Counted from the stretch's first letter, positions 35,912-44,749 are shown. The stretch is DNA of 64,000 nt from Flavisolibacter nicotianae (GCF_003628535.1 NZ_RBCI01000005.1:186001-250000); one strand, 5' to 3'. The notes: generated from the sequence alone by a model not told the origin. Translations and numbers: made by a program.

Positions 35912-37033
35912 TTATTTAGGATTATTCCGCTCGTTTTGCGTGTTGCGAATAATTTCATTCGTTGTCCCGGATTCTTTACCGATGCCACCGGTAGCACCCG
36001 TGTTCCCCGTGTATTCATGCGACGTGAGACTGGAACCATGATCCACCCGCAGGCGGTTTTCGACATTGCGGACGCCGGAAATTGACTCTACAAGGTCTTC
36101 CGCCCGTCTTTTTTCTTCGCGGCTATGCACTGTACCGCTCAGGATCACGGCATCGCTGTCCATCTGAATACGAATGTTGCTGGCATCCACCATATCGTCA
36201 TCGGTCAGCCTGTCGCAAATGTCTTCACGTATCCTTTCTTCTGAACGACGATAATCGCTAGGTCCCTTTCCCCTATGGCCGCCGGAATAGTCTCTTCCCC
36301 TGTCTCGGTTGTTGTCATCATCGTTAAACCAGGAAGAAACCTTGTCTTTTGTCCGGTCCCACCAGTTGTTTCGATCCTGCCCGGAATTGTGGTGTTCGTT
36401 ACCATAACGGTTACGCTCCCAGTCGCGGCTATAATCGTTGTTCATATTCCCATAGTTGTTACCGTAACGCTGGTTGTCGTAATCCTGGCGATATCCAAAA
36501 TTGCCGGTGTTGACGTTTCCGCGGCCCCAGTCCTGCCGGCCATAATCGCTTCCCCAGTTTCCCTCACCACTTTGCCCGAATTGTCTGCGACTCCAGTCGT
36601 CGCTTCTGCCAGCCTGGTTTCCCTGCATATTGCCAAAATACTGGCGCCTGTTCATGTCCGACTGGCCGGAGTAGTTTCCCGCGTTGCCAAAACGTCCGCT
36701 GTTTTCATTTCGGTAACCATAATTTCCTGCTGTTCCGTACTGCGTGTCTTCGTAATCGCGGTTGAACCGGCCCCGGTTGTCATCGTTGTCGGGGAGATAG
36801 TTTACCCGGTTGGGATTATCGTAACTTTCATTTCCCATCCCGTGTGCGGAGTCTCCACTATATCCAACATCTCCGTACTGGTCATTCGTATTTCTGTTCT
36901 GCTGATTGTTGTCTGTATTTTCATATCCACGTTGCGACCAGTCGCTTCCCTGGTTTGAGCGTCTTCTTTCCATTTCCCAATCCTGGTGTGACTGATGGGA
37001 CTGATTTCTCTGTTGAAAATTTTTGTCTGCCAT
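35912..37033 (-). CDS. BON-domain protein with long Asn/Gly/Arg/Tyr-rich arm
   Basis: A 373-residue protein. Residues 1-265 are low complexity, dominated by Asn, Gly, Asp, Arg, Tyr and Gln (for example NYGYRNENSGRFGNAGNYSG and DWSRRQFGQSGEGNWGSDYG), with no signal peptide. A BON domain follows: RIREDICDRLTDDDMVDASN, IRIQMDSDAVILSGTVHSRE, EKRRAEDLVESISGVRNVEN and RLRVDH. The last 35 residues are disordered. BON domains bind membranes or other surfaces and are found in osmotic-stress proteins. The arm looks like a phase-separating or surface-adhesive sequence, which is inference. A 227-codon antisense frame is a shadow of the biased composition. Confidence 0.85.
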   Translation of the reverse strand: MADKNFQQRNQSHQSHQDWEMERRRSNQGSDWSQRGYENTDNNQQNRNTNDQYGDVGYSGDSAHGMGNESYDNPNRVNYLPDNDDNRGRFNRDYEDTQYGTAGNYGYRNENSGRFGNAGNYSGQSDMNRRQYFGNMQGNQAGRSDDWSRRQFGQSGEGNWGSDYGRQDWGRGNVNTGNFGYRQDYDNQRYGNNYGNMNNDYSRDWERNRYGNEHHNSGQDRNNWWDRTKDKVSSWFNDDDNNRDRGRDYSGGHRGKGPSDYRRSEERIREDICDRLTDDDMVDASNIRIQMDSDAVILSGTVHSREEKRRAEDLVESISGVRNVENRLRVDHGSSLTSHEYTGNTGATGGIGKESGTTNEIIRNTQNERNNPK

Positions 37034-37159
37034 AGTATTTGATTTTAATGATTAAGGGATACGATTAGCAAGCATAAAGTACCATAAAAACTATGCCTTT
37101 CATGCAAAAAAGGCAATGCATTTTTCATTGAAAACTCCGTTGTATTTCTCACTTCCTGA

Positions 37160-37381
37160 ATGGATGTTTTTAAGCGAAACAAGCCAGATGATCAGGGTTC
37201 AACCAAAACAATTTCAGGTTCAACGCTTGACACGAATAACCCCGGCTACAGGAAAGATGAGGTGAAAAAAGATAGCGTTTTTTTTATCCAATTGCCAATG
37301 GATAAGACGATTGTTTTACATCCTGTTTTATCCACACAAAGAGTGGCACCTGCATTGTTCAAGTCGGGGCATATTGTTTGA
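37160..37381 (+). CDS. Small hypothetical protein
   Basis: A 73-residue frame that begins MDVFKRNKPDDQGSTKTISG, hydrophilic in its first half, with VFFIQLPMDKTIVLHPVLST later. No family, signal peptide or membrane helix is apparent. It is divergent from the BON gene and could share its promoter region. Confidence 0.3.
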   Translation: MDVFKRNKPDDQGSTKTISGSTLDTNNPGYRKDEVKKDSVFFIQLPMDKTIVLHPVLSTQRVAPALFKSGHIV

Positions 37382-37536
37382 ACGAACCTGTTGAGATTGT
37401 TTCAGCAGTTTGCCGAAGAGGTTTGTATGACTTTTCATGGTACCAGATTTGTTAGATCTTATTTTCAAAAATTACATAATCTGTCGTGCACGCAGGTTAT
37501 TGTTTTTTACATTTTTCTTTTTTAAATCAAATTGAA

Positions 37537-38694
37537 ATGAAAGCAGCCGTGTTTCACAAGATTGGCGATATATCTGTCGACAATGTAGATGATCCAAAGA
37601 TTGAACAAGACGAAGACGTGATTGTAAAAGTAACGTCGACCGCAATTTGCGGATCCGACCTGCATATCTATGATGGTTTTTTCCCGCAGGCAAAGGACCA
37701 GGTAATGGGACATGAGTTTATGGGCATCGTGGAAGAAATTGGAAAAGGTGTAACCAAACTGAAGAAAGGCGACAGAATCGTCGTGCCGTTTCCAATTGCC
37801 TGTGGCCACTGTTTTTTTTGCAACCACGATTTGCCGGGGCACTGCGAAAACTCCAACCCGGAGTTTTATGGACCGGAAGGTGACATGACAAAAGGGAAAG
37901 GTGGCGGCTTGTTTGGTTATACCGATTTATATGGCGGTTACCAGGGCGGACAGGCAGAGTACGTTCGTGTTCCCTATGCCAACTTCGGCCCCCGTATGGT
38001 TCCCGATGGTGTGGACGACGAGCAGGTTCTGTTTCTTACCGATATTTTTCCAACCGGGTGGACGGCTATCGACTGGGCCGGTGTGAAAGGTGGCGAAACG
38101 GTTGTCATTTTTGGTTCGGGCCCCGTTGGCCTGATGGCACAGAAGGCCGCCTGGATTCGTGGGGCTGCACGGGTAATTGCAGTGGATATTGAGCAATACA
38201 GGCTCGACCGCGCAGTGAAGGTTAACAACGTGGAAGTGCTGAATGGCGAGGACGAGGACCTGATCAAAAAGATCTACGAAATGACAAGCGGCAGAGGTGC
38301 CGATGTTTGCGTCGATGCAGTAGGGGTGGAAGCCAGCCGCTCTTTTGGTGAAAAACTAAAGGCCGTTGCTCACCTCGAAAAAGGAACCGTGAAAGTGATG
38401 GAAAATTGCTTTAAGGCTGTGCGGCGCGGCGGGCAGGTTTCGGTTGTTGGTGTGTATGGCAATCCGTACGATAATTTTCCTGTGCATACAATTTTCGACA
38501 AGGGGCTGCATGTACACATGGGACAGGCACCGGTGCAGAAATACATCGATGAACTTTTCCGGTTAACGCTCGATGGCAAGGTCATCCTTAATGATATTAT
38601 TTCGCATCGCCTTCCATTGACAGAAGCAAGCCATGCCTACGATATTTTCAAAAAGAAAAAAGAAGATTGTGTCAAAGTGGTAATGAAACCCTGA
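37537..38694 (+). CDS. Zinc-dependent alcohol dehydrogenase (formaldehyde dehydrogenase-like)
   Basis: A 385-residue medium-chain dehydrogenase. Catalytic zinc ligands are in ICGSDLHIYDG (Cys38) and MGHEFMG (His59, Glu60). The structural zinc loop is IACGHCFFCNHDLPGHCENS with four Cys. The NAD-binding Rossmann motif is VVIFGSGPVGLMAQKAA, followed by VIAVDIEQYRLDRA. The long insert after the structural zinc loop (PEFYGPEGDMTKGKGGGLFG) is the pattern of glutathione-independent formaldehyde dehydrogenase-like proteins. The substrate is uncertain. The ATG at 37537 gives the family N-terminus MKAAVFHK; an earlier in-frame ATG is less likely. The gene is monocistronic and ends at a strong terminator. 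Confidence 0.9.
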   Translation: MKAAVFHKIGDISVDNVDDPKIEQDEDVIVKVTSTAICGSDLHIYDGFFPQAKDQVMGHEFMGIVEEIGKGVTKLKKGDRIVVPFPIACGHCFFCNHDLPGHCENSNPEFYGPEGDMTKGKGGGLFGYTDLYGGYQGGQAEYVRVPYANFGPRMVPDGVDDEQVLFLTDIFPTGWTAIDWAGVKGGETVVIFGSGPVGLMAQKAAWIRGAARVIAVDIEQYRLDRAVKVNNVEVLNGEDEDLIKKIYEMTSGRGADVCVDAVGVEASRSFGEKLKAVAHLEKGTVKVMENCFKAVRRGGQVSVVGVYGNPYDNFPVHTIFDKGLHVHMGQAPVQKYIDELFRLTLDGKVILNDIISHRLPLTEASHAYDIFKKKKEDCVKVVMKP

Positions 38695-38718
38695 GACGAG
38701 ATAATTCAGGAAAAATAA

Positions 38719-38756
38719 AAGAGGAGCGCCGGAACTGTGGCGCTCCTCTTTTATTT
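38719..38756 (+). terminator. Intrinsic terminator after the alcohol dehydrogenase gene
   Basis: AAGAGGAGCGCC pairs perfectly with GGCGCTCCTCTT around an 8-base loop and is followed by TTATTTTTC. AAATAAAA lies upstream, so it may also work on the minus strand. Confidence 0.88.
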
Positions 38757-39133
38757 TTCAACCGGCTTAATCAAGTAGCTTTTCCTGGTTTGGAAAATGG
38801 TCAGGTCTATATCAATAGTTGCGCAGGAATCGATTACTGATTGCCGTTTGCGGAGGTTTGTCAGGCAGAATTTCTTTGGGATCACGTCTCCTTTACCTGC
38901 CTGTTATTGGAATATTTTTACGAGAAAAACATATTGCCAAAAATTCTACATAGATTTAAAAATGATTTCGAACTTTTTGTAGCAACTCCTTTATTCAGAA
39001 TTAACCATTTTTTTCCTTCACGCATAATCGACACTTGTACCCATTGATCACACGATCCCGTGTGCACAGATTAGTTGCGAAAATGAAGACAATTTAAAAG
39101 GGGATCATTTTTTAACCCATAAAACAATTGTCT
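38757..39133. other. Intergenic stretch, nothing convincing
   Basis: About 380 bases before the secreted DUF5602-like gene; its promoter is expected here. Two overlapping frames of about 60 codons show no family features. Confidence 0.35.
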
Positions 39134-39970
39134 ATGACAAAGCAAACTGCACTTTCGTCAATTCTCTTTTTCACGACTGTCTTGTTTCTGGTTTCGTGCC
39201 AAAAAGAAATGAAAATCTCTGCGTCAGGCGAAGATGCCGCCGTCGGCGCGGCACGGGTAGGAGATCAGATAAAGAAAAGCACGTACTATGGACCGTCAGT
39301 CGCATTGGGTAACGGCTCGGCCCGAGTTGTCTATTCCATGAACCATGCAGGAAAGCCCAAAGAACTGGGCGTGGAAATCACAGAAGCTGCTTTACAGAGT
39401 CTACCGGCTGCTTCGGCAGAAATCCCTGCCTATAGTTACGTTTTGGATCTACCCATGGAGGCGACACAGGCGACTCCATACAAACATGTTTACCTGGATT
39501 GGAATCCGACAGGGCACGAACCGGAGATGTTTTACGGTGTTCCGCATTTCGATTTTCATTTTTACATGACCAGTTCTGCTGAAAGGGAGGCCATTCCACC
39601 CTATACGCCTGCCACGGCAGCACAGTTTGACAATTATCCTCCTGCCGGGTATTTGCCTGCGACTTATGTTCCATCTCCGGGTGGCGTACCCCAAATGGGA
39701 AAACATTGGATCGATCCTGCTTCACCCGAATTCAACGGTCATCCGTTTACCTACACGTTTATTTACGGCACGTACAACGGTCATGTGACTTTTATGGAGC
39801 CAATGATTACCCTGAGTACATTGTTAACCAAAACCAGCTATCGTTTGCCTGTGCCGCAGCCAGATTTGTATGCTGCTTCAGGCATGTATTATCCAAAAGA
39901 ATACACGATTTATTACGACAATGCTGGTCAAAAGTCTTATGTCAGCCTGACCGATTTTAAACAGCGCTGA
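39134..39970 (+). CDS. Lipoprotein with DUF5602/TTHB210-like domain
   Basis: A 278-residue protein with a lipoprotein signal (FFTTVLFLVSCQKEM). The mature part carries KSTYYGPSVALGNGSARVVY, the region PYKHVYLDWNPTGHEPEMFY, and GVPHFDFHFYM, a His/Asp cluster that I associate with the DUF5602/TTHB210-like family. The tail has KTSYRLPVPQPDLYAASGMY and YYPKEYTIYYDN. HxDxHxY suggests metal or ligand binding, but the biochemistry is unknown. The start at 39134 (ATG) is preferred over a TTG two codons earlier. Confidence 0.7.
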   Translation: MTKQTALSSILFFTTVLFLVSCQKEMKISASGEDAAVGAARVGDQIKKSTYYGPSVALGNGSARVVYSMNHAGKPKELGVEITEAALQSLPAASAEIPAYSYVLDLPMEATQATPYKHVYLDWNPTGHEPEMFYGVPHFDFHFYMTSSAEREAIPPYTPATAAQFDNYPPAGYLPATYVPSPGGVPQMGKHWIDPASPEFNGHPFTYTFIYGTYNGHVTFMEPMITLSTLLTKTSYRLPVPQPDLYAASGMYYPKEYTIYYDNAGQKSYVSLTDFKQR

Positions 39971-39991
39971 TTGCTTTGACATCGGATTTCT

Positions 39992-40037
39992 AAAACTGCC
40001 TTTCCTGCTCTGAAACGGCACCGGAAGGCAGTTTTTT
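39992..40037 (+). terminator. Intrinsic terminator after the DUF5602-like gene
   Basis: AAAACTGCCTT pairs with AAGGCAGTTTT, extended by CC/GG with one bulge, and is followed by a run of T. Confidence 0.75.
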
Positions 40038-40195
40038 TATTTGCCCACCTGGATGTGCGGATTACCGGCATTGAAATGAAGAAACAGTTGATGGACGGCT
40101 TCTGCGAACGAATGTTCACGTGACAACTTTCGTTTCGGAAATTTGCTTTTGCTTTGGCTTTTGTGCGATTTATTTTTACGCCTTTTATTTACCCG

Positions 40196-40603
40196 ATGAG
40201 AAATCTGTTCAAACTCGGATTTTTATTTTCCGCTTTATTTATTTACACAGCAATGATGGCACAACAAAAACAACCCAGCCGGAAAGATCTCTTGAATGCA
40301 ATGGTAAACCAGCGTGTCGCGGTGGTCGAGATCAAAGAAGTGACAATGCCAGCGGGCCAGGCGGCGCCAAGGCATCTTCATCCCTGTCCTGTTGTCGGCT
40401 ATGTCGTGTCAGGAAATGTACTGTTCCAGGTTGAAGGGGAAGAAAGCCGTATCCTGAAAGAAGGTGATGCGTTCTTCGAGCCAAAAGATAAAACGATCCT
40501 TCATTTTGATAACGCGTCGAAAGAAAAGCCATTGATCTTTGTTGCGTTTTACCTCAAGGAGACAAACGAGGAGAATATCAGGTTGCTTAACGGCGAGCAC
40601 TAA
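40196..40603 (+). CDS. Secreted cupin-domain protein
   Basis: A 135-residue protein with a signal peptide (MRNLFKLGFLFSALFIYTAM, cut near MAQQK). The cupin barrel shows motif 1 as PRHLHPCPVVGYVVSGNVLF (two His at metal positions, later Glu in QVEGEE) and motif 2 as EGDAFFEPKDKTILHFDNAS. LKETNEENIRLLNGEH closes it. Small secreted cupins of this type may bind a metal and a small ligand, and no substrate can be named. The in-frame start at 40196 is preferred over one 14 codons earlier because it begins the signal peptide. Confidence 0.8.
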   Translation: MRNLFKLGFLFSALFIYTAMMAQQKQPSRKDLLNAMVNQRVAVVEIKEVTMPAGQAAPRHLHPCPVVGYVVSGNVLFQVEGEESRILKEGDAFFEPKDKTILHFDNASKEKPLIFVAFYLKETNEENIRLLNGEH

Positions 40604-40711
40604 TCAAAAAGATTGCAAATTTCTGCTCAGCCGTGGACATTTCCTGTCTGATGATCTGAAAGAAAATCTTTCCGGCTACGGCTTACCCTGTTTCTGTTTA
40701 TTTTTATCGCC

Positions 40712-41686
40712 ATGACTACAATTGCCAATCAGCAATACGCCATCGGCGTGGATATCGGCGGCACGTCAACAAAATCCGGTATCGTTAATCATCGCGGCGA
40801 GATCGTGTCCTACGGGGCAGCTGTTGTTACCGGCAAGTTTGCTACGCCGGAAGCGTTTGTTGATGAACTGTATACAGCTTTGGCTCCTGCCATACAGCAG
40901 GTCGGGTTGGAAACGATCAAAGGGATAGGTGTTGGTGCACCCAATGGAAATTACTACACGGGTACCGTGGACTATGCGCCCAACCTGCCCTGGCGAAGCG
41001 TTGTTCCTTTTGCCAGGCTTGTGTCGGAAAAGTTTGGTTGTCCCTGCGCCCTGACCAACGATGCCAATGCAACCGCTTTGGGCGAAATGATGTACGGTGT
41101 GGCGACCGGCATGAAGGACTTTATCACTATTACCCTGGGCACAGGCGTGGGCAGTGGTATTGTTGCCAACGGTCATGTGCTTTACGGACATGACGGATTT
41201 GCAGGTGAACTTGGACACACGATCATACGTCCAGGCGGACGGAAGCACTGGGCAACGAACCTCTGTGGCTCGCTGGAAGCCTATTGCTCGGCAACGGGTA
41301 TCGTGTTGACGGCCAAAGAATTTCTTTCGCAACGCAGCGATGAAAGTGTATTGCGTCATTACAACCTGGACGAATTGACCTCTAAGCAGGTTTATGAAGC
41401 AGCAGTCAAGGGCGATGCACTGGCACAGGAGGTTTATCGCTACACCGGCCAAATATTGGGCGAGGCGCTGGCCAATTTTGTGATGTTTTCGTCGCCGGAG
41501 GCGATCGTGTTATTCGGCGGCGTGATTAAAGCGGGAGACCTGATCATGCAACCGACCAAGGAACACATGGAAAAAAATCTCCTGCCCATTTTTCAAAACA
41601 AAGTAAAACTGGTGTTTAGCGATTTAAACGAAGCCGATGCGGCCATACTCGGTGCCAGTGCCCTGGTATGGGAAATGAAGGCATAA
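40712..41686 (+). CDS. ROK-family sugar kinase (glucokinase-like)
   Basis: A 324-residue cytoplasmic kinase. Phosphate-1 motif IGVDIGGTSTKSGIV (about residues 11-25), KGIGVGAPNGNYYTGTVDYA, catalytic Asp in CALTNDANATALGEMMYG, and phosphate-2 ITLGTGVGSGIVANG are in place. It has GHDGFAGELGHTIIRPGGRK, after which the usual zinc site Cys cluster is replaced by HWATNLCGSLEAYCSATG. This variant seems to occur in Bacteroidota glucokinases. It is followed 97 bases later by a LacI regulator and likely phosphorylates glucose or a related hexose released by the region's hydrolases. Confidence 0.9.
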   Translation: MTTIANQQYAIGVDIGGTSTKSGIVNHRGEIVSYGAAVVTGKFATPEAFVDELYTALAPAIQQVGLETIKGIGVGAPNGNYYTGTVDYAPNLPWRSVVPFARLVSEKFGCPCALTNDANATALGEMMYGVATGMKDFITITLGTGVGSGIVANGHVLYGHDGFAGELGHTIIRPGGRKHWATNLCGSLEAYCSATGIVLTAKEFLSQRSDESVLRHYNLDELTSKQVYEAAVKGDALAQEVYRYTGQILGEALANFVMFSSPEAIVLFGGVIKAGDLIMQPTKEHMEKNLLPIFQNKVKLVFSDLNEADAAILGASALVWEMKA

Positions 41687-41783
41687 GAATCAGGATGCAG
41701 CCAGTGGGTATGAATGATGTGCTCCAATTCAGGACAATCACTTACTAAAAACAAAAAAACGTTCAATCAGACGGTTTCTTGCG

Positions 41784-42821
41784 ATGGAAAAAAGGGTTTC
41801 TTTAAAAGATGTTGCGAAAGAAGTGGGTGTGTCTACGGCCCTTGTTTCCTATGTACTTAACAACAAAAAGGAGGGAAGGATCCGGAAAGAAGTGGCGCAG
41901 AAAATCCGGGAAGTTGCCCACAAGCTGAACTATCGTCCCAACCAAATTGCCAAGAGCCTGAAGACGCGGAAAACCTACACCATCGGATTGGTGGTTGCCG
42001 ATATTGCCAATGCTTTTTTTTCCACTCTGGCAAGAATTATCGAGGACGAAGCGGAAAAAAACCGGTACACTGTCATCTTTGGCAGTTCGGATGAAATGGC
42101 CGAACGGTCGCAAAAACTGCTCGATGTTTTGCTGGATCGGCAGGTAGACGGCGTTATTCTTGCCGCCGCTGAAAAAACGGAGCCGCAGATCCGGCAATTG
42201 CAGGAGCGGGGAATTCCGTTTGTGCTGGTCGACCGTTATTTTCCAAGCCTGGATGTGAATTACGTCGGGGTAAAGAATTTTGAAGCGGCCTACCAGTGCG
42301 CTGTCCATCTTCTTGAAAGCGGCCGGCGCCGGATTGGGATCGTTGGTTTTAAAACAACCCTCATCCATCTCGAGGACCGCAAGAAAGGTTTTTTGAAAGG
42401 GCTGAAAGATCATGGTGTAAGCGTCAAAAAAGAGCAGATAAAAGAAGTTGCTCTCGATGCATCGAAAGAAGAGGTGGAGGCAGCTATTCAGCAGCTTCTA
42501 GCCGAACCCAACCCGGTTGATGCTTTGTTTTTCGCGTCCAATAAGCTCTCCACGTTTGGTCTGATTTATATCAATACGCTTCCGCTGCAGGTACCGGAAG
42601 ACCTGGCGATTTGCAGTTTCGACCAGTCGGATGCAACGGAGCTTTTTTATTCACGACTGACCTATGTGCGGCAGCCGCTGCACGAAATGGGCCGGCAGGC
42701 CATCGAGTTGTTGCTCCAGGCCATCAATGACGGTGGCGCCGTCAGGCAAATTCACCTGGACGCTGAACTGGTAATTGGTCAGTCAACCACACCCTGCAAG
42801 TCTGTAGCAAAGAAAAATTGA
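41784..42821 (+). CDS. LacI-family transcriptional regulator
   Basis: A 345-residue repressor. The N-terminal helix-turn-helix and hinge read VSLKDVAKEVGVSTALVSYV to NKKEGRIRKEVAQKIREVAH and RPNQIAKSLKTRKT. The periplasmic-binding-protein-like sensor domain has IGLVVADIANAFFSTLARII, VDGVILAAAEKTEPQIRQLQ, GRRRIGIVGFKTT and VPEDLAICSFDQSDATELFY. The effector is probably a sugar from the neighbouring catabolic genes. CG-centred palindromes of the LacI-operator type lie at 42961-42976, 44663-44674 and 50318-50333, and the first is directly downstream of this gene. Confidence 0.93.
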   Translation: MEKRVSLKDVAKEVGVSTALVSYVLNNKKEGRIRKEVAQKIREVAHKLNYRPNQIAKSLKTRKTYTIGLVVADIANAFFSTLARIIEDEAEKNRYTVIFGSSDEMAERSQKLLDVLLDRQVDGVILAAAEKTEPQIRQLQERGIPFVLVDRYFPSLDVNYVGVKNFEAAYQCAVHLLESGRRRIGIVGFKTTLIHLEDRKKGFLKGLKDHGVSVKKEQIKEVALDASKEEVEAAIQQLLAEPNPVDALFFASNKLSTFGLIYINTLPLQVPEDLAICSFDQSDATELFYSRLTYVRQPLHEMGRQAIELLLQAINDGGAVRQIHLDAELVIGQSTTPCKSVAKKN

Positions 42822-42960
42822 TTCCGGTTTCAGCTATTCTATCTTGTTTGTTTTCAATCTAATACAACGTATCTGGACAACAACCAGGTCATTTGTGGCT
42901 CGCCCAATTCACTTTTTAACAGTCAAACACTGCCATTTTTCAGCGAAAAGTTTTTACTTT

Positions 42961-42976
42961 GTTTAATCGATTAAAC
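42961..42976. promoter_or_regulatory. Perfect 16-bp palindrome, LacI-type operator candidate
   Basis: GTTTAATCGATTAAAC is a perfect palindrome with the central CG typical of LacI-family operators. It overlaps or directly follows a TTACTTTG promoter-like box (42954-42961) and lies 42 bases before the start at 43019. It sits between the LacI regulator and the permease unit. Confidence 0.6.
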
Positions 42977-43018
42977 AATTCGGCGAAAGGTCGACGAATT
43001 CACCATAAATAATTTTTT

Positions 43019-43312
43019 ATGCACAACGATAAAAACGCCGCCCTGATTGAGTGCGGCAAGACGGAACAAAGCTTCCTGGTGTCATCCATGCAAACCGGTA
43101 CGCCACTTAAGGTGACCAAAGCCTGTTTCCTGGAGGAAAGCGCCAGGGCAGTGGCGGCAAAACATTTTCCACAACTGGAGATCGCGGAGAACTTCACCGA
43201 TATTTTGCAGGATGAAAAGATTGGCCTCGTGTTGGTTTCCTCACCCTCCGGTCGGCACTGGCAACTTGTGGGTGCAGCGTTGAAGGCCAATAAACAAGTG
43301 CAGATTGTTTAG
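43019..43312 (+). CDS. Truncated Gfo/Idh/MocA-like N-terminal domain, possibly a stand-alone small protein
   Basis: A 97-residue frame resembling the second half of a Rossmann domain of Gfo/Idh/MocA enzymes: VTKACFLEESARAVAAKHFP, EIAENFTDILQDEKIGLVLV and SSPSGRHWQLVGAALKANKQ, where a stop follows VQIV. In a full enzyme this point is followed by the Glu-Lys-Pro motif and about 250 more residues, all absent here. The N-terminal dinucleotide loop is altered (ALIECGKTEQ in place of G-x-G-x-x-G). It may be a degraded gene or a small domain that has been kept; it lies just behind a palindromic operator and 93 bases before the permease gene. Confidence 0.5.
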   Translation: MHNDKNAALIECGKTEQSFLVSSMQTGTPLKVTKACFLEESARAVAAKHFPQLEIAENFTDILQDEKIGLVLVSSPSGRHWQLVGAALKANKQVQIV

Positions 43313-43405
43313 CGGCTATTTTGGTAGTACGTTTGGTGCTTTGTGCCCAGGCGGACCGGTTGTTTTCTGCATCACGATTTGACGAATGTTTAAAAAAGGG
43401 GCATC

Positions 43406-44569
43406 ATGTCTGAAATGATTTTATCGCTTAACCGTACGAGAAGAGTTTACCGGATCGCGGTAAGTACGTTATTCTTTTTGCAAGGGCTTTGTTTTGCCAC
43501 CTGGGCTTCACGTATTCCCAGTATCCAGCAGCAGTTGGCAATATCTGATTCCATGCTGGGGGTAATTCTTTTTGCCATCCCGGTGGGATCCATTCTTTCA
43601 CTGCTGTTTTCGGGTGGCCTGGTGGCGCGGTTCGGTAGTAAAAAAGTTGCGACAAATGCCCTGCTCAGTTACGGGTTGTTTCTCCCGGTCATCGGCTTTG
43701 CCCAATCGCCGGTACTATTGATCGGGGCTCTTGTTCTTTTTGGCATGGCCGGTAATGTGGCAAACATTGCCATCAACACACAGGCCGTGCATGTGGAAGC
43801 CAAGTATGGTAAGAACATCATGGCTTCTTTTCATGGTTTGTGGAGCCTGGCCGGTTTTGTCGCCGCAGGCATCGGTGCCTATATGATCGGTCACGGCATT
43901 GTGCCGCTCACCCATTTCATCATGGCCTCTACGGCCATTGTGGCCGGACTGGCTATCACGTTTCAATACCTTTTACCCGATGAAGCAAAAGGCGCTGTGA
44001 GTTCCCGTTTTTTTGTGAAACCGGATAAGGCACTGTTGCGATTGGGCGTTCTTGCTTTCTGCTGCATGATTTGTGAAGGAGCGATGTTTGACTGGAGTGG
44101 GATTTATTTTCAAAACGTGGTTAAGGCAAATAAAGACTGGGTCGGTGCCGGGTACACAGCATTTATGTGTGCCATGGCAACAGGACGTTTTTTGGCCGAC
44201 TGGGTTTCCAATCGTCTGAAATTCCAGCGCACGATTTTCCTGAGTGGCCTTTTGATCGCCACCGGGTTAACGGTTGCCGTAAGTCTTCCTTATGTGGCAA
44301 CGGCCATCCTGGGCTTTGTACTGGTTGGCTTTGGTGTGTCGTCTGTTATTCCACTTGTGTACAGTGAAGCAGGCAAATCAAAAACCATTGCACCGGGCAT
44401 GGCGTTGACAGCTGTATCCAGTATTGGCTTCCTTGGCTTTTTGATTGGCCCCCCGGTCATCGGTGTCATCGCCGGCGCATTCAGCCTCCGAGCTTCTTTT
44501 ACGCTGATCGCTTTTATGGGTTTGTTGGTGGCCTTTGTGATCCGTAAATCAAGTCTTGCAACATCATAG
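43406..44569 (+). CDS. MFS transporter, sugar permease-like
   Basis: A 387-residue permease with about 12 hydrophobic helices. It begins YRIAVSTLFFLQGLCFATWA followed by SRIPSIQQQLAISDSMLGVI, and has the loop GGLVARFGSKKVATNAL. GNVANIAINTQAVHVEAKYG and FHGLWSLAGFVAAGIGAYMI resemble bacterial FucP/sugar-efflux-like and YbjJ-like MFS proteins. Transport of a monosaccharide released in this region is plausible but not shown. The gene may be expressed from the operator-controlled promoter at 42.96 kb. An alternative start is the ATG three codons later. Confidence 0.85.
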   Translation: MSEMILSLNRTRRVYRIAVSTLFFLQGLCFATWASRIPSIQQQLAISDSMLGVILFAIPVGSILSLLFSGGLVARFGSKKVATNALLSYGLFLPVIGFAQSPVLLIGALVLFGMAGNVANIAINTQAVHVEAKYGKNIMASFHGLWSLAGFVAAGIGAYMIGHGIVPLTHFIMASTAIVAGLAITFQYLLPDEAKGAVSSRFFVKPDKALLRLGVLAFCCMICEGAMFDWSGIYFQNVVKANKDWVGAGYTAFMCAMATGRFLADWVSNRLKFQRTIFLSGLLIATGLTVAVSLPYVATAILGFVLVGFGVSSVIPLVYSEAGKSKTIAPGMALTAVSSIGFLGFLIGPPVIGVIAGAFSLRASFTLIAFMGLLVAFVIRKSSLATS

Positions 44570-44657
44570 CGCAATCCTGCACAAAGGAAGCGTGCACGAA
44601 TCAATTCACAATTTGATAACAGGAAAACGATTGTTAAAACGCAACAGCGGCACTCAA

Positions 44658-44693
44658 TTTGGTTAAACGTTTAAACGATATGACGTATCTTTG
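44658..44693 (+). promoter_or_regulatory. Bacteroidota-type promoter with embedded CG palindrome
   Basis: TTTG at 44658-44661 and TATCTTTG at 44686-44693 match the -33 and -7 elements (TTTG, TAnnTTTG) with 24 bases between them, slightly more than usual. The palindrome TTAAACGTTTAA (44663-44674) lies between the boxes. Its AAACGTTT centre is the classic LacI/PurR operator core, so repressor binding there would block the promoter. Confidence 0.65.
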
Positions 44694-44749
44694 TATCGTC
44701 ACGAAGAAAAAGAAGTAGAAGTATAAAAGAACGGACGAAGTTTCATGAT

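Noticed and set aside
36275-36958. Plus-strand frame of 227 codons over the BON gene, very Val/Ile-rich
   Set aside because: It is the complement of Asn/Asp/Gly/Tyr codons in the low-complexity arm; the BON domain is on the minus strand.
43019-43312. Complete functional oxidoreductase
   Set aside because: Only about 97 residues remain, without the dinucleotide loop and the Glu-Lys-Pro motif, so a full enzyme cannot be claimed.
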